From Chloroflexota bacterium (lineage in GTDB: Bacteria > Chloroflexota > UBA6077 > CF-72), in NCBI GenBank assembly GCA_016191465.1, contig JACPOP010000020.1, positions 75,888 to 139,887 on the forward strand: DNA of 64,000 nucleotides. The letters are read 5' to 3'. Made by a program: the position numbers and the translations under genes. This document shows positions 41,835 through 49,943 of the stretch, piece after piece. The notes beneath the pieces are model-generated. The model was not told the DNA's origin and did not search any database. It was given only the letters and a program-made list of their open reading frames with translations. The stretch's first letter is position 1, and the number at the start of each line of letters is the position of its first letter.

Positions 41835-43325
41835 TTACATACGTGGGGCTTCGTCGGCCCCAACCGGCATCGGCATCAGCAACGGCTCCGGCCGGGGCGC
41901 TGGCGCGACCGAATTGACTGGCGCCGCCTTCCCCGGTTGGATCCCATAACGGGCCCACTCCCGTTGGACCTTCGCCATGGCTTCGGCGGAAGGAAGGCAG
42001 ACCGCCGGGTAATTCTTCGCATCGTAGCGGGTGGCATCGATGATCATCTTCGACGTGCGAGCGGGCCCCGCTTGCTCGGCGGGCGGGAGCGACGGATCGA
42101 GGAAAATCCCGGTGACTTCTCGGAGGATCTCGACATCACGATGGGCCTGGACGCGGGTAGCAACGGCCCACTCCACAGCCAGCGCGTCGAACGGGTCTAT
42201 ATCCTCGTCGACGACGGTTACCTGCTTAAAGTGCCGTCCGCTCGGGCAGCTCAGCACGGCCATGCCGACCATCTTGCCGTAGCCCTCGTACAGCTTTTCC
42301 ACCGCCACGACCACGTGCAGGACACCGCCACCGCCCTCGGTGATGTGGACGGCCTTGATACCCGGCAGGGACACGGTGCGGATCACCTCAGCCTCCTTGC
42401 CGGCCGCCGTGAGCACATCCGTTTCATGCGGCGGTGCGCCCTGGTAGGCCAGGTGCAGGATCGGATTGCGTCGGCGGGTAATCGCCTTGACATGGATCGT
42501 CATCCGCGGCAGCCGCGGACCACCATAGTGCCCCGTGAATTCGCCGAAGGGGCCCTCCTCCCGCTTGTCCGTGGGGTGCACTTCGCCTTCGATCACCACC
42601 TCCGCGTCGGCCGGCACCTCGAGGGGTATGGTCTTGCACGGGACCAGTTTGATGGGCTCACCGCTGAGTGCTCCCGCGACCGCGAACTCGTCTGTCCCGA
42701 AGGGCAAAGGCGAGCAGGCAGCCTGGACGATGCGCGGATCGACGCCCATGACGAGCGCCACGGGAAACGGCTCGTCGGGCGCTTTGCGCCGCTGGAGCAT
42801 GATGTGGGTGTAGGGTCCAGCGAGCAGACCCAGGGTGTGGGCATCGTGGACCTGGTTGCGGTAGACGCCCACATTGCGCAGGCCCGTATTCGGATCGCGA
42901 GTGACGTGGCACGAGAGCGTCAGGTACGGTCCGCCGTCGAGCGCGTTCCAGATAGGCGCCGGCAGGGCCGTGAGGTCCGCGTCGTCGCCAATGAGCACCA
43001 CTTCCTGACACGGAGCAGCCGTGTCGCCCCCAAGCACCACCGGTGGCAACGGCTCCTTGACGCGCGCGTTCCACACATGCTGTGTCTCCGTGGGTCCACA
43101 GCCCAACGCCAGGCCGTAGCGTCGACGGGTTGCCAGCAGATTGGTCAGGATCGGCATGGCACCATCGCCAGGATGCTCGAACAGTAACGCTGGCCCGCCG
43201 GCCCGCAGGCTCTTGACACACACGGCGCCAAGCTCCTGGTCCAGCGCAACCGGAACGCGCACGCGAGCCAGCTCACCCTCCTGCTCTAGAAGATCGAGGA
43301 ATTCGCGCAAACCGGTATAGCCCAC
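41835..43325 (-). CDS. UbiD-family decarboxylase 2
   Basis: The 496-residue protein shows full UbiD features: YTGLREFLDLLEQEGELARV at the N-terminus, GPALLFEHPGDGAMPILTNL, the prFMN-binding RNVGVYRNQVHDAHTLGLL with the conserved Arg, and the E-x4-E pair in EGPFGEFTGHYGG. The lid helix follows. It is a close paralogue of UbiD 3 at 46837. It is the fourth gene of a minus-strand operon (binding protein, TPP alpha, TPP beta, UbiD, small protein), so its decarboxylation step is likely coupled to the TPP enzyme. Confidence 0.92.
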   Translation of the reverse strand: MGYTGLREFLDLLEQEGELARVRVPVALDQELGAVCVKSLRAGGPALLFEHPGDGAMPILTNLLATRRRYGLALGCGPTETQHVWNARVKEPLPPVVLGGDTAAPCQEVVLIGDDADLTALPAPIWNALDGGPYLTLSCHVTRDPNTGLRNVGVYRNQVHDAHTLGLLAGPYTHIMLQRRKAPDEPFPVALVMGVDPRIVQAACSPLPFGTDEFAVAGALSGEPIKLVPCKTIPLEVPADAEVVIEGEVHPTDKREEGPFGEFTGHYGGPRLPRMTIHVKAITRRRNPILHLAYQGAPPHETDVLTAAGKEAEVIRTVSLPGIKAVHITEGGGGVLHVVVAVEKLYEGYGKMVGMAVLSCPSGRHFKQVTVVDEDIDPFDALAVEWAVATRVQAHRDVEILREVTGIFLDPSLPPAEQAGPARTSKMIIDATRYDAKNYPAVCLPSAEAMAKVQREWARYGIQPGKAAPVNSVAPAPRPEPLLMPMPVGADEAPRM

Positions 43326-43351
43326 CTGATGCCTCCCTTCGTTACCCGTCG

Positions 43352-44005
43352 TTATCGGTCCACGTCCGATGAAGCCGCGGTCAGAATCTCCGCCCGCGCG
43401 TGCGTTGGCAACGTCCGCATCTCCTGGCCCTGCCCCGGGTAGTCCGGGTGACGGTGCAGCGCGTCCACAAAGGCGGCCCGCATTGCCTGGCCGTAGGTGT
43501 GTCGGGTGCCCAGAATGCGGGTCCGTTCGCGCTCCACCTTGGCCCAGATAAATGACGGACCGTCACCGTCGAGCGTGGACCGCGTGGCGGCCTGAAACGC
43601 TTCCAGGTTGCGTACCGCATACGTGTCTCGGAACCCGGCGCCCTGCGCCATGAGCTCGAGGTTGACCCCGCGCGACGTTGGCGTCGGGCCCATGCGCGCG
43701 TAGTACTCGTTGTCGAAGCAGATCACCAGCAGGTTTTTCGGCCGCGCGTCCGCGACGGTGATCAGCGCGCTGGTGTCGATCATCAGGCTGCCGTCCGAGT
43801 CCAGGGCAACAACCTGCTGATTGGGGAAGGCGAGGCTCATCCCCAGTGCGAAGGGGGTGCAGAGCCCCATGTTGAGCCCCGCAAAGTTGGGACCCCGCGG
43901 GCGGAGCTGGGACCACAATGCGGTGTTGACAGAAAGGCTGGTCGCCACCAACGCGTGCTCGGGGAGGCACGACGCCAAAAACTCCAGGCAGTCCGCGCGC
44001 TTCAT
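43352..44005 (-). CDS. TPP-dependent decarboxylase beta subunit (sulfopyruvate decarboxylase-like)
   Basis: The 217-residue protein is the TPP pyrophosphate-binding half of a split decarboxylase: NFAGLNMGLCTPFALGMSLA, then the GDG-type motif as LDSDGSLMIDTSALITVAD ending in VICFDNEYY. It needs the alpha subunit, whose gene overlaps it by four bases. Split two-subunit enzymes of this type include sulfopyruvate and phosphonopyruvate decarboxylases, which act on 3-substituted pyruvates. In this setting a 2-oxoacid from ring breakdown is the more natural substrate, which is inference. Confidence 0.82.
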   Translation of the reverse strand: MKRADCLEFLASCLPEHALVATSLSVNTALWSQLRPRGPNFAGLNMGLCTPFALGMSLAFPNQQVVALDSDGSLMIDTSALITVADARPKNLLVICFDNEYYARMGPTPTSRGVNLELMAQGAGFRDTYAVRNLEAFQAATRSTLDGDGPSFIWAKVERERTRILGTRHTYGQAMRAAFVDALHRHPDYPGQGQEMRTLPTHARAEILTAASSDVDR

Positions 44006-44523
44006 GGGTAGAGCACCTCGCCCGCCAGGAGCATGACCACAGGCTTCTCGAAGTCACGGCAGGCGAAGACCGCATCACGGATCTTGCGTGCGAGCGACTC
44101 CTTCTTGTCCACGATGAGGTAGGGGAGCTGCAGGGTCCTCAGTAGCGGTTCCGCCACCTGTTTGAACATCAGCGACTGTGAGCCCGGAATCCCCGACGAG
44201 TCGCCGAAGTCACCCCGATACGAAGCCATCACCACCATGGGTGCGCCGAAAATGGTGCCAATCTGCGACAGCGCCCAGGTGCCGACGAGCATGCCGGCGA
44301 CGCCCGTCACGAACACGGCCGTGCGTCCGCTCAGGGACGCCCCGGCCGCGGCCGCGATGCCGCTCCCCTCACTGGCCGCGTCGATGACCGTGAAGTCCGG
44401 GGTCTCCCGCAGTGCGTGGATCAGTGACGAGGTCGGCTCCTCCGGGAGCGTCACAACCAGGTCCACTCCCTGCGCCTTCAGTGCGTCCGTGATGATCGTC
44501 ACGGACTCCTGGTCCATCGACAT
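44002..44523 (-). CDS. TPP-dependent decarboxylase alpha subunit (sulfopyruvate decarboxylase-like)
   Basis: The 173-residue protein matches the pyrimidine-binding half: VDLVVTLPEEPTSSLIHAL, the TPP-activating Glu in DAASEGSGIAAAAGASLSG, and the AVFVTGVAGMLVGTWALSQI strand-helix. Its stop overlaps the beta start by four bases, and its ATG lies two bases after the stop of the binding-protein gene, so the three genes are one unit. A binding protein fused into the same operon suggests that the imported acid, or its first product, reaches this enzyme. Confidence 0.82.
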   Translation of the reverse strand: MSMDQESVTIITDALKAQGVDLVVTLPEEPTSSLIHALRETPDFTVIDAASEGSGIAAAAGASLSGRTAVFVTGVAGMLVGTWALSQIGTIFGAPMVVMASYRGDFGDSSGIPGSQSLMFKQVAEPLLRTLQLPYLIVDKKESLARKIRDAVFACRDFEKPVVMLLAGEVLYP

Positions 44524-44525
44524 GG

Positions 44526-45818
44526 CTAGGGGATGACCGTCTTCAGGTATTCCACGATCTCGGCGCGCAGCTTGACGTACGGCTCACTGCTGTTCTGTTG
44601 GTACGTGACACCCTCTTTGGGGATCAGCAACGGCAGGATGCCCTCGGTCGGCACATCCTTCCTCAAGCTGGCAAATCCCTGTGATTTGCCCCACTCGACC
44701 TGGCCCTCCTTTGACAGCATGTAGTCCAGGTAGACCTTGCTGGCGTTGGGGTGCGGTGCATTGCGAACCGCGACCAGGCTGCCGTTGCCGGCGGTGTAGT
44801 AGGCGCCTTCCTTCATGCGCGACGAGTCCATGTGCCGCACCGGGAGGCCCTTGTTGATGTATTCGTTCGTCAGCGTGTCGCTGGGTCCGAGCACGATCGG
44901 GTACTGGCCGCGCGCAACCCAGTCCAGGATCTGCTGGTCGTTGCTCGAGATGACGATGTCCTGCTTGAACAGCTGGCGCAGGTAGTCCTTGCCCAGCGAC
45001 TCGGTGGCGTACATGAAGGTGATGACCGCCAGGCCCCCGCCCGCGGTGCGGGGGTCTCGCACCACGATCTTGCCCTTCCACTTCGGATCGAGCAGGTCGC
45101 GATAGCTGGTGAACTCCTCCGGCTTGACCAGGTCCGGGTTGTAGATGAAGGGCGCCTTCACGTAGCCGCTGAAAATGAGGTTGTATTTCTGCTGGCTGTC
45201 GGCGAAGCTCAGCTTGTTCCCGAGCCAGACCGACTGATCCCGGACGTTGGGCCCGACCAGCAGGGGCGGGATCGGGTCCAACGCGTTCGCCGGAAGCAGC
45301 GTCTCGAGAGCGGTCGTGGTGCCAGTGACAATGAGATCGGTACTGTTCTGATTGGCGGCTAACTCGGTGAGCACCTTGGGGCCGGTCTGGTTGCCGGCCA
45401 GGCCATTAAAGTCAACCTGGATCTCCGGGTACTTCTTGCTGAAGCCTGCCGCGAGGGCGTCGCGACTGTCGGCGCCTTGCGGGCCAATCACCGAAACTTT
45501 GCCCTCTTTTTTGGCAGCCGCCACGATCTGGTCCCACTCGGCGGCGGAGAGGCCTGGTGCAGCCGGCGCCGTGGCAGTGGTGGGCTTCGCAGCCGCCGCG
45601 GCAGCAGGCGAAGCGGCGGTGGCTGGTGCCGCGGCAGTCGTCCCGGACGCGGGTGCGGCCGACGTGGCCGCCAGTGCGGCGGGCTTGGGTACGTCCGTTG
45701 GTTTGGCGGCCGCCGGTGCGACGGTCGGCGCTGTGGTGGGCGCCGCCGGCGCCGCGGGTGTACACGCGACAATCAGGAGTGTGAGCGCGGTGCCGGCCCC
45801 CAGGATCCGATGCTTCAT
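44526..45818 (-). CDS. ABC transporter substrate-binding lipoprotein, copy 3
   Basis: The 430-residue protein has a lipoprotein signal (LTLLIVACTPAAPAAPTTAP, lipobox IVAC), a linker rich in Ala/Pro/Thr to about residue 90, and the binding fold: KKEGKVSVIGPQGADSRDAL, VDFNGLAGNQTGPKVLTELA, LLDPKWKGKIVVRDPRTAGG and KVYLDYMLSKEGQVEWGKS. It is clearly homologous to copies 2 and 4 but less similar than they are to each other. It heads the TPP/UbiD operon and has its own strong promoter and operator copy. Confidence 0.9.
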   Translation of the reverse strand: MKHRILGAGTALTLLIVACTPAAPAAPTTAPTVAPAAAKPTDVPKPAALAATSAAPASGTTAAAPATAASPAAAAAAKPTTATAPAAPGLSAAEWDQIVAAAKKEGKVSVIGPQGADSRDALAAGFSKKYPEIQVDFNGLAGNQTGPKVLTELAANQNSTDLIVTGTTTALETLLPANALDPIPPLLVGPNVRDQSVWLGNKLSFADSQQKYNLIFSGYVKAPFIYNPDLVKPEEFTSYRDLLDPKWKGKIVVRDPRTAGGGLAVITFMYATESLGKDYLRQLFKQDIVISSNDQQILDWVARGQYPIVLGPSDTLTNEYINKGLPVRHMDSSRMKEGAYYTAGNGSLVAVRNAPHPNASKVYLDYMLSKEGQVEWGKSQGFASLRKDVPTEGILPLLIPKEGVTYQQNSSEPYVKLRAEIVEYLKTVIP

Positions 45819-45940
45819 TGTCGGGCTCCCCTTTCCTTGCGTCTCAAACAGACCACTAACGGCGACCGGCCACTCTGCGGCGGACGCTCCGCTGGCCCCA
45901 CGGCCCTGCGTGTCCAGACGCTAAGCCTCCCCATCCTTCA

Positions 45941-45950
45941 CACGACCGTA
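45941..45950 (-). promoter_or_regulatory. Putative regulon operator, site 8 (reads TACGGTCGTG)
   Basis: It lies at +11 to +20 relative to the predicted start of the minus-strand promoter, the same offset as sites 7 and 9. Confidence 0.6.
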
Positions 45951-45967
45951 ACGTGTTTGGAGTGCCG

Positions 45968-45996
45968 AGAATAGCAACCCCCTGGGGGCCCGTCAA
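45968..45996 (-). promoter_or_regulatory. Strong putative promoter of the binding-protein/TPP/UbiD operon
   Basis: On the minus strand TTGACG (45996-45991), a 17-base spacer ending GTTGC, and TATTCT (45973-45968) form an extended -10 promoter. Predicted start is near 45961. Confidence 0.65.
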
Positions 45997-46067
45997 TGCC
46001 CGAAGGGTCGATTCCAGTTCCGAAGGCGCTGAGACTCGTACGAAGTTCGACTCACCTATCATTCGGC

Positions 46068-46096
46068 TTGACGCGACCGGGCATGGCGGGTAAGAC
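46068..46096 (+). promoter_or_regulatory. Putative promoter of the cupin-UbiD 3 operon
   Basis: TTGACG (46068-46073), a 17-base spacer and TAAGAC (46091-46096) point toward the cupin gene at 46292. No exact operator copy follows it. Confidence 0.45.
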
Positions 46097-46291
46097 TGAC
46101 CCAGAAGCCCACGATCCGGGAAGCCGGCCGACGGTCGGGGACAGGAAGCAAGGATGGGGAATCGCGGGCCTGGACCTGCTCGGTCAGTGCCGAACGAAAG
46201 TCAGGCGCGGCTCCGTGAGTGTTCGGGCGCTTGCTGAGCGAATCAAGGGAGAGATGCAGCACGTAGTGCTGAGCCGAGGAGGCGGGGCGTC

Positions 46292-46840
46292 ATGGTGATG
46301 CGTGAGCGCGAACGGGTCCGGGCGACGGACGATTACGAGCAGCAGATCGCTCGTGACAAGGAAAAGATGGAACGCGCCCGCGCGGGCAAGGTGGTCGTCC
46401 ACGGGAAGGACGTGCCCTGGACCCAGAATCGCCAGGCCCGCAACAAGATGTACATGGCGCCCTCGCGTTCGACCGGCAAGCCGGTGGAGACAGTGCTGGA
46501 CGATTGGCGGGTCTTCGTCAATGACATCAAGGTGCATTCCGGCAAGCACAAGCATCAGGGCGGCCTGGTGATCTACGTGCTTGAAGGGGAGGGCTACACC
46601 GAGGTCGACGGGGAAACGCACGAGTGGGAGGCCGGCGACCTCCTGCTGCTGCCGCTGAAGCCAGGCGGGGTGGAGCACCAGCACTTCAACAAGCACGAGG
46701 ACAAGCCGGCGAAGTGGATCGCCTTCATCTACTACCAGATCCGGGAATGGGCCGCGAGCCAGATCGAACAGGTGGAGGAACACCCGGACTACCGCGCACC
46801 CGAGAACGGCGCCGGACGAACGCGCCGGCCTGGAGCATGA
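46292..46840 (+). CDS. Cupin-domain protein, paralogue of the 24783 cupin
   Basis: The 182-residue cupin starts at ATG 46292 after GAGGAGG with a nine-base gap. Motif 1 is HSGKHKHQGGLVIYVLEGEG and motif 2 is GDLLLLPLKPGGVEHQHFN, both with intact His ligands. Its MVMRERER N-terminus matches the other copy but lacks the expanded Arg-Glu run. Its stop overlaps the UbiD 3 start as ATGA. In the 24783 locus the same cupin is instead coupled to a second cupin, so partner genes were exchanged after duplication. Confidence 0.86.
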   Translation: MVMRERERVRATDDYEQQIARDKEKMERARAGKVVVHGKDVPWTQNRQARNKMYMAPSRSTGKPVETVLDDWRVFVNDIKVHSGKHKHQGGLVIYVLEGEGYTEVDGETHEWEAGDLLLLPLKPGGVEHQHFNKHEDKPAKWIAFIYYQIREWAASQIEQVEEHPDYRAPENGAGRTRRPGA

Positions 46841-48306
46841 CCGTCGTCCTTGAACGCCCTGCCGCGGCCTCAGCAGCGCCCGGGTACCGCGGGCTCCGTG
46901 CGTTCCTCGACCTCCTCGACCGTGACGGCGACCTGGCGCGGATTTCTGAACCGGTGGCACTCGATCAGGAACTGGGCGCCGTGTGCGTTCACAACCTGCG
47001 GGCAGGTGGACCGGCGCTGCTCTTCGAGCGGCCCGGCAACCATCACATGCCAGTCCTGACGAACCTCCTCTCTACCCGGCGCCGCTATGCCCGCGCGATG
47101 GAGTGCAGCCTGGGTGAGATCCCCCAACGGTGGAATGCCGCCGCGGCGAATCCCTTGCCACCCGTACTCCTGGAAGGAGACGGCCCGTGCCAGGAGGTGG
47201 TCCAGACGGGCGACGACGTGGACGTGCTCGGGCTGCCGACGCCGAAGTGGAACGCGTTGGACGGCGGGCCGTACCTGACACTTTCGTGCCACGTCACTCG
47301 CGATCCGCGCACGGGTGAGCGGAACGTTGGGGTGTATCGCAACCAGGTCCACGATCGCCGCACACTGGGCGTCCTTGCGGGCACGTTTTCCCACCTGATG
47401 TTGCAGCGGCGCCACGAGCCAGATGCGCCATTCCCCGTGGCGCTGGTGATGGGGCCGGATCCTCGGATTGTTATGGCCGCTTGCACGCCCCTCCCGCTTG
47501 GTGTCGACGAGCTCGCGATGGCCGGGGCATTGCGCGGCGAGCCGATCGAGCTGGTACGCTGCAAAACCGTTCCCCTCGAGGTGCCCGCGGACGCCGAGCT
47601 GGTCATCGAGGGCGAGGTACGGCCCGCCGAGAAGCGTGACGAAGGACCATTCGGCGAGTACACGGGCCATTACGCCGGGCGCCGGGCGCCACGGGCGACC
47701 ATCCACGTGACGGCCATCACCCGGCGACGCGATGCCATCCTCAGCCTTGCCTACCAGGGGGCGCCGCCCCACGAGACCGAGGTTCTGACAGCCGTCGGCA
47801 AGGAGGCGGAGCTCGTGCGCACCGTGTCTCTGCCGGGCATCAAGTCCCTCTACCTCACGTCTGCCGGGTGTGGCGCGCTGCACCTCGTGGTGTCCGTGGA
47901 GAAGCTCTATGAGGGCTACGGCAAGATGGTCGGCATGGCGTTCCTCAGCACCCCCGCCAGCCGCACCATCAAGCAGGTCATTGTGGTCGATGAGGACGTA
48001 GACCCGTTCGACGCGCTGGCCGTGGAGTGGGCCGTTGCTACCCGCGTCCAGGCCCACCGGAACGTCGAGATCTTCACCGAGATGCCAGGCACGTCCATCG
48101 ATCCTTCCCTGCCCGAGTCCGAGCAGACCCGGACCGCCCGAACGTCCAAGATGCTCATCGACGCCACCCGCTACGACGCGAAGAACTATCCGGCAGTCTG
48201 CCTTCCCTCCGCTGAGGCCATGGCCCGGGTGGAACGGAACTGGGCGAGCTATGGGATCCCAGTTGGAACCCCACCGCCCGCACCCCCGGCCGAACGGAGC
48301 GCCTGA
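46837..48306 (+). CDS. UbiD-family decarboxylase 3
   Basis: Starting at ATG 46837 (four-base overlap with the cupin), the 489-residue protein is a close paralogue of UbiD 2: GYRGLRAFLDLLDRDGDLAR, RNVGVYRNQVHDRRTLGVL and the catalytic EGPFGEYTGHYAG. The main differences are a 15-residue N-terminal tail and a short Pro-rich C-terminus instead of the longer one in UbiD 2. It needs prenylated FMN made by a UbiX encoded elsewhere. Coupled translation with a cupin suggests that the two act one after the other on the same compound. Confidence 0.92.
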   Translation: MTVVLERPAAASAAPGYRGLRAFLDLLDRDGDLARISEPVALDQELGAVCVHNLRAGGPALLFERPGNHHMPVLTNLLSTRRRYARAMECSLGEIPQRWNAAAANPLPPVLLEGDGPCQEVVQTGDDVDVLGLPTPKWNALDGGPYLTLSCHVTRDPRTGERNVGVYRNQVHDRRTLGVLAGTFSHLMLQRRHEPDAPFPVALVMGPDPRIVMAACTPLPLGVDELAMAGALRGEPIELVRCKTVPLEVPADAELVIEGEVRPAEKRDEGPFGEYTGHYAGRRAPRATIHVTAITRRRDAILSLAYQGAPPHETEVLTAVGKEAELVRTVSLPGIKSLYLTSAGCGALHLVVSVEKLYEGYGKMVGMAFLSTPASRTIKQVIVVDEDVDPFDALAVEWAVATRVQAHRNVEIFTEMPGTSIDPSLPESEQTRTARTSKMLIDATRYDAKNYPAVCLPSAEAMARVERNWASYGIPVGTPPPAPPAERSA

Positions 48307-48369
48307 CGCGGCGGTGCCTGGGCGGAATGCCCGTGGCCTCGCACCGGACCCGTGGATCGGTCAGGGAGC

Positions 48370-48410
48370 CCGTGACGAGACACGCCCGTGCCAGCGCGGC
48401 CTCGTCACGG
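48370..48410 (+). terminator. Possible terminator hairpin after UbiD 3
   Basis: A perfect 10-bp inverted repeat with a 21-base loop starts 64 bases after the UbiD 3 stop. The loop is long and no T tract follows, so this call is tentative. Confidence 0.4.
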
Positions 48411-48501
48411 CGTGGCCTTCCTTCACGTGCCGGGCACGACACGCGGAACCCCGCCTGGCGCTAAAGCGTGGGCCGATTGCTTCTGCATGCAGGCTGCACC
48501 G

Positions 48502-48530
48502 TTGACAGGCGTTGAGGGCGTTGCTATCGT
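48502..48530 (+). promoter_or_regulatory. Strong putative promoter of the LLM/binding-protein 4 region
   Basis: TTGACA (48502-48507), a 17-base spacer ending GTTGC, and TATCGT (48525-48530) match the minus-strand promoter at 39960-39932 in both hexamers and in the extended -10. Predicted start is near 48537. Confidence 0.7.
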
Positions 48531-48548
48531 CCGAGAGTCAAAATACAC

Positions 48549-48558
48549 CACGGTCGTG
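48549..48558 (+). promoter_or_regulatory. Putative regulon operator, site 9 (CACGGTCGTG)
   Basis: It lies at about +12 to +21 from the predicted start of transcription and 60 bases before the LLM start codon. Confidence 0.6.
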
Positions 48559-48617
48559 TGAAAATCGAACCGCGTTCTCAATAGACCGCGGGCACAGACC
48601 AGACGGAGGCAGAGGCG

Positions 48618-49802
48618 GTGGAGATCTTCAGCTTTGACTTTGTGCCCTACAAGGCGAACCTGGCCGGGCGGCTGGGGTATCCCGTCGGGCGCAAGCACTA
48701 CGTTCGCGAGGTGGCCGCCGAGACCTACCACGACCACGTGGAGCAGTTCCAACTGTGTGAAGCGGTTGGTTTCGATGGCATCAGCCTGAATGAGCACCAC
48801 GGTAGCCCGTACGGCCTGGACAACTCCCCCAACGTCTTCCTGGCCTACATCGCCGCCAAGACCGAGCGGATGAAGCTGACGATGCTTGGCAACCTGCTGC
48901 CGATTCACGGCCACCCGCTGCGCGTGGCCGAGGAGCTGGCGATGCTCGACACCATCACCCGCGGACGGCTCATCGCCGGCTTTGTGCGCGGCATCCCCCG
49001 CGAGCCGCTGGTCTACAGCGTGCCCATCCACGAGACGCGGACCCGTTTCAACGAGGCCATCGAGGTCATCCTGGGCGCATGGACTCAGGACCTGTTCTCG
49101 CACGAAGGCCCCCATTACCACTACGACAGCGTGGACATGTGGCCGCGCCCCTACCAGCGCCCCCACCCGCCGGTCTGGGTTGGGTCCATAAGCGAGGAGT
49201 CCACCCGATGGATCGCCCGCAACCCGGCTCTGCAGATCGCGGTCAACTTCCTGCCCACGCCCCAGGTACAGCGGCAGCTTGGCATCTTCCGCGAGGAGGC
49301 CGCCCGCGTTGGGCGCGTGATCAGCGACGCGGACATCATTTACGGCCGGCACGTCTTCGTCGCCGAGACGCAGGCTGAAGCCGAGCGGATCGCCCGTCCG
49401 CACGTGGAGTACTACTTCCAGAATCTGCTCCACGAAATCAACTCCGCCGCCCTGGGCAAGCTCCAGAAGCTGAACCCGGAGATTGACTTCGACAAGGTCA
49501 AGCCGCCGTTCGACTACGGCACCAGCACCCTGGACAACCTCAAGGAGCGCGGCCTGCTACTGGTGGGCACCCCTGACAGCGTCTTCCAGGACCTGATGGA
49601 GCAGTATGAGACGGTCGGTGGCTTCGGAACGCTGCTGGCCATGATCCGCATGGGCGCCATGCCCCAGGAGGTGGCATTGCGCAGCATTCGGCTAATTGGC
49701 GAGGAGCTTATCCCCAAGCTCCATGCCGTGAAGCACAATCGCCTCAGCCAGTCGCCTGACGGAGCCGCCGCGCTGGTCGCCGCGTCGGGGTCGGCGACGT
49801 AA
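48618..49802 (+). CDS. LLM class flavin-dependent oxidoreductase (alkanal monooxygenase-like)
   Basis: The 394-residue luciferase-family protein starts at GTG with GGAGG 10 bases before it. Landmarks are the N-terminal barrel strand EIFSFDFVPYKANLAGRLGY, the active-site-like LNEHHGSPYGLDNSPNVFL, RVAEELAMLDTITRGRLIAGFVRG, and HPPVWVGSISEESTRWIARN. The EHH loop is typical of the bacterial-luciferase-like branch of monooxygenases. An FMNH2-supplying reductase is not adjacent. The gene precedes the fourth binding protein by 141 bases and may be co-transcribed with it. Confidence 0.86.
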   Translation: MEIFSFDFVPYKANLAGRLGYPVGRKHYVREVAAETYHDHVEQFQLCEAVGFDGISLNEHHGSPYGLDNSPNVFLAYIAAKTERMKLTMLGNLLPIHGHPLRVAEELAMLDTITRGRLIAGFVRGIPREPLVYSVPIHETRTRFNEAIEVILGAWTQDLFSHEGPHYHYDSVDMWPRPYQRPHPPVWVGSISEESTRWIARNPALQIAVNFLPTPQVQRQLGIFREEAARVGRVISDADIIYGRHVFVAETQAEAERIARPHVEYYFQNLLHEINSAALGKLQKLNPEIDFDKVKPPFDYGTSTLDNLKERGLLLVGTPDSVFQDLMEQYETVGGFGTLLAMIRMGAMPQEVALRSIRLIGEELIPKLHAVKHNRLSQSPDGAAALVAASGSAT

Positions 49803-49943
49803 CCTAGTGGAGCTACGTAGCCAGAGTACGTGGACCAGCCGTCCTTCTCGGTCGGCAGGGATCGTTTCAGGGGCGAGCGGGCGCGGGGAGCCCGGCCGCC
49901 GGTCCACAGATGGACGTACAGCACGGAGAGTAGGGAGACCGCG

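Larger units (their letters stand above)
45819..46291. other. Divergent control region with two promoters and one operator
   Basis: No gene is visible in these 473 bases. The minus-strand promoter (45996-45968) and plus-strand promoter (46068-46096) are back to back, with -35 boxes 71 bases apart. The operator copy lies only on the minus-strand side. The plus-strand leader to the cupin is about 190 bases and includes a palindromic CCGACGGTCGG, a weaker look-alike of the operator. Confidence 0.6.
48307..48617. other. Intergenic region with terminator-like hairpin, promoter and operator
   Basis: These 311 bases contain no gene that I can support. In order they hold a CCGTGACGAG/CTCGTCACGG hairpin, about 90 featureless bases, a near-ideal promoter and an operator copy ahead of the LLM gene. 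Confidence 0.6.

Noticed and set aside
41670-43187. A 505-codon plus-strand frame opposite UbiD 2
   Set aside because: It is the antisense shadow of UbiD 2. It is rich in Arg, His and Asp with no motif.
46124-46136. CCGACGGTCGG in the leader of the cupin at 46292 as an eleventh operator
   Set aside because: It ends in CGG rather than CGT and lies about 35 bases after the -10, off the usual spacing. It may be a weak site but I do not count it.
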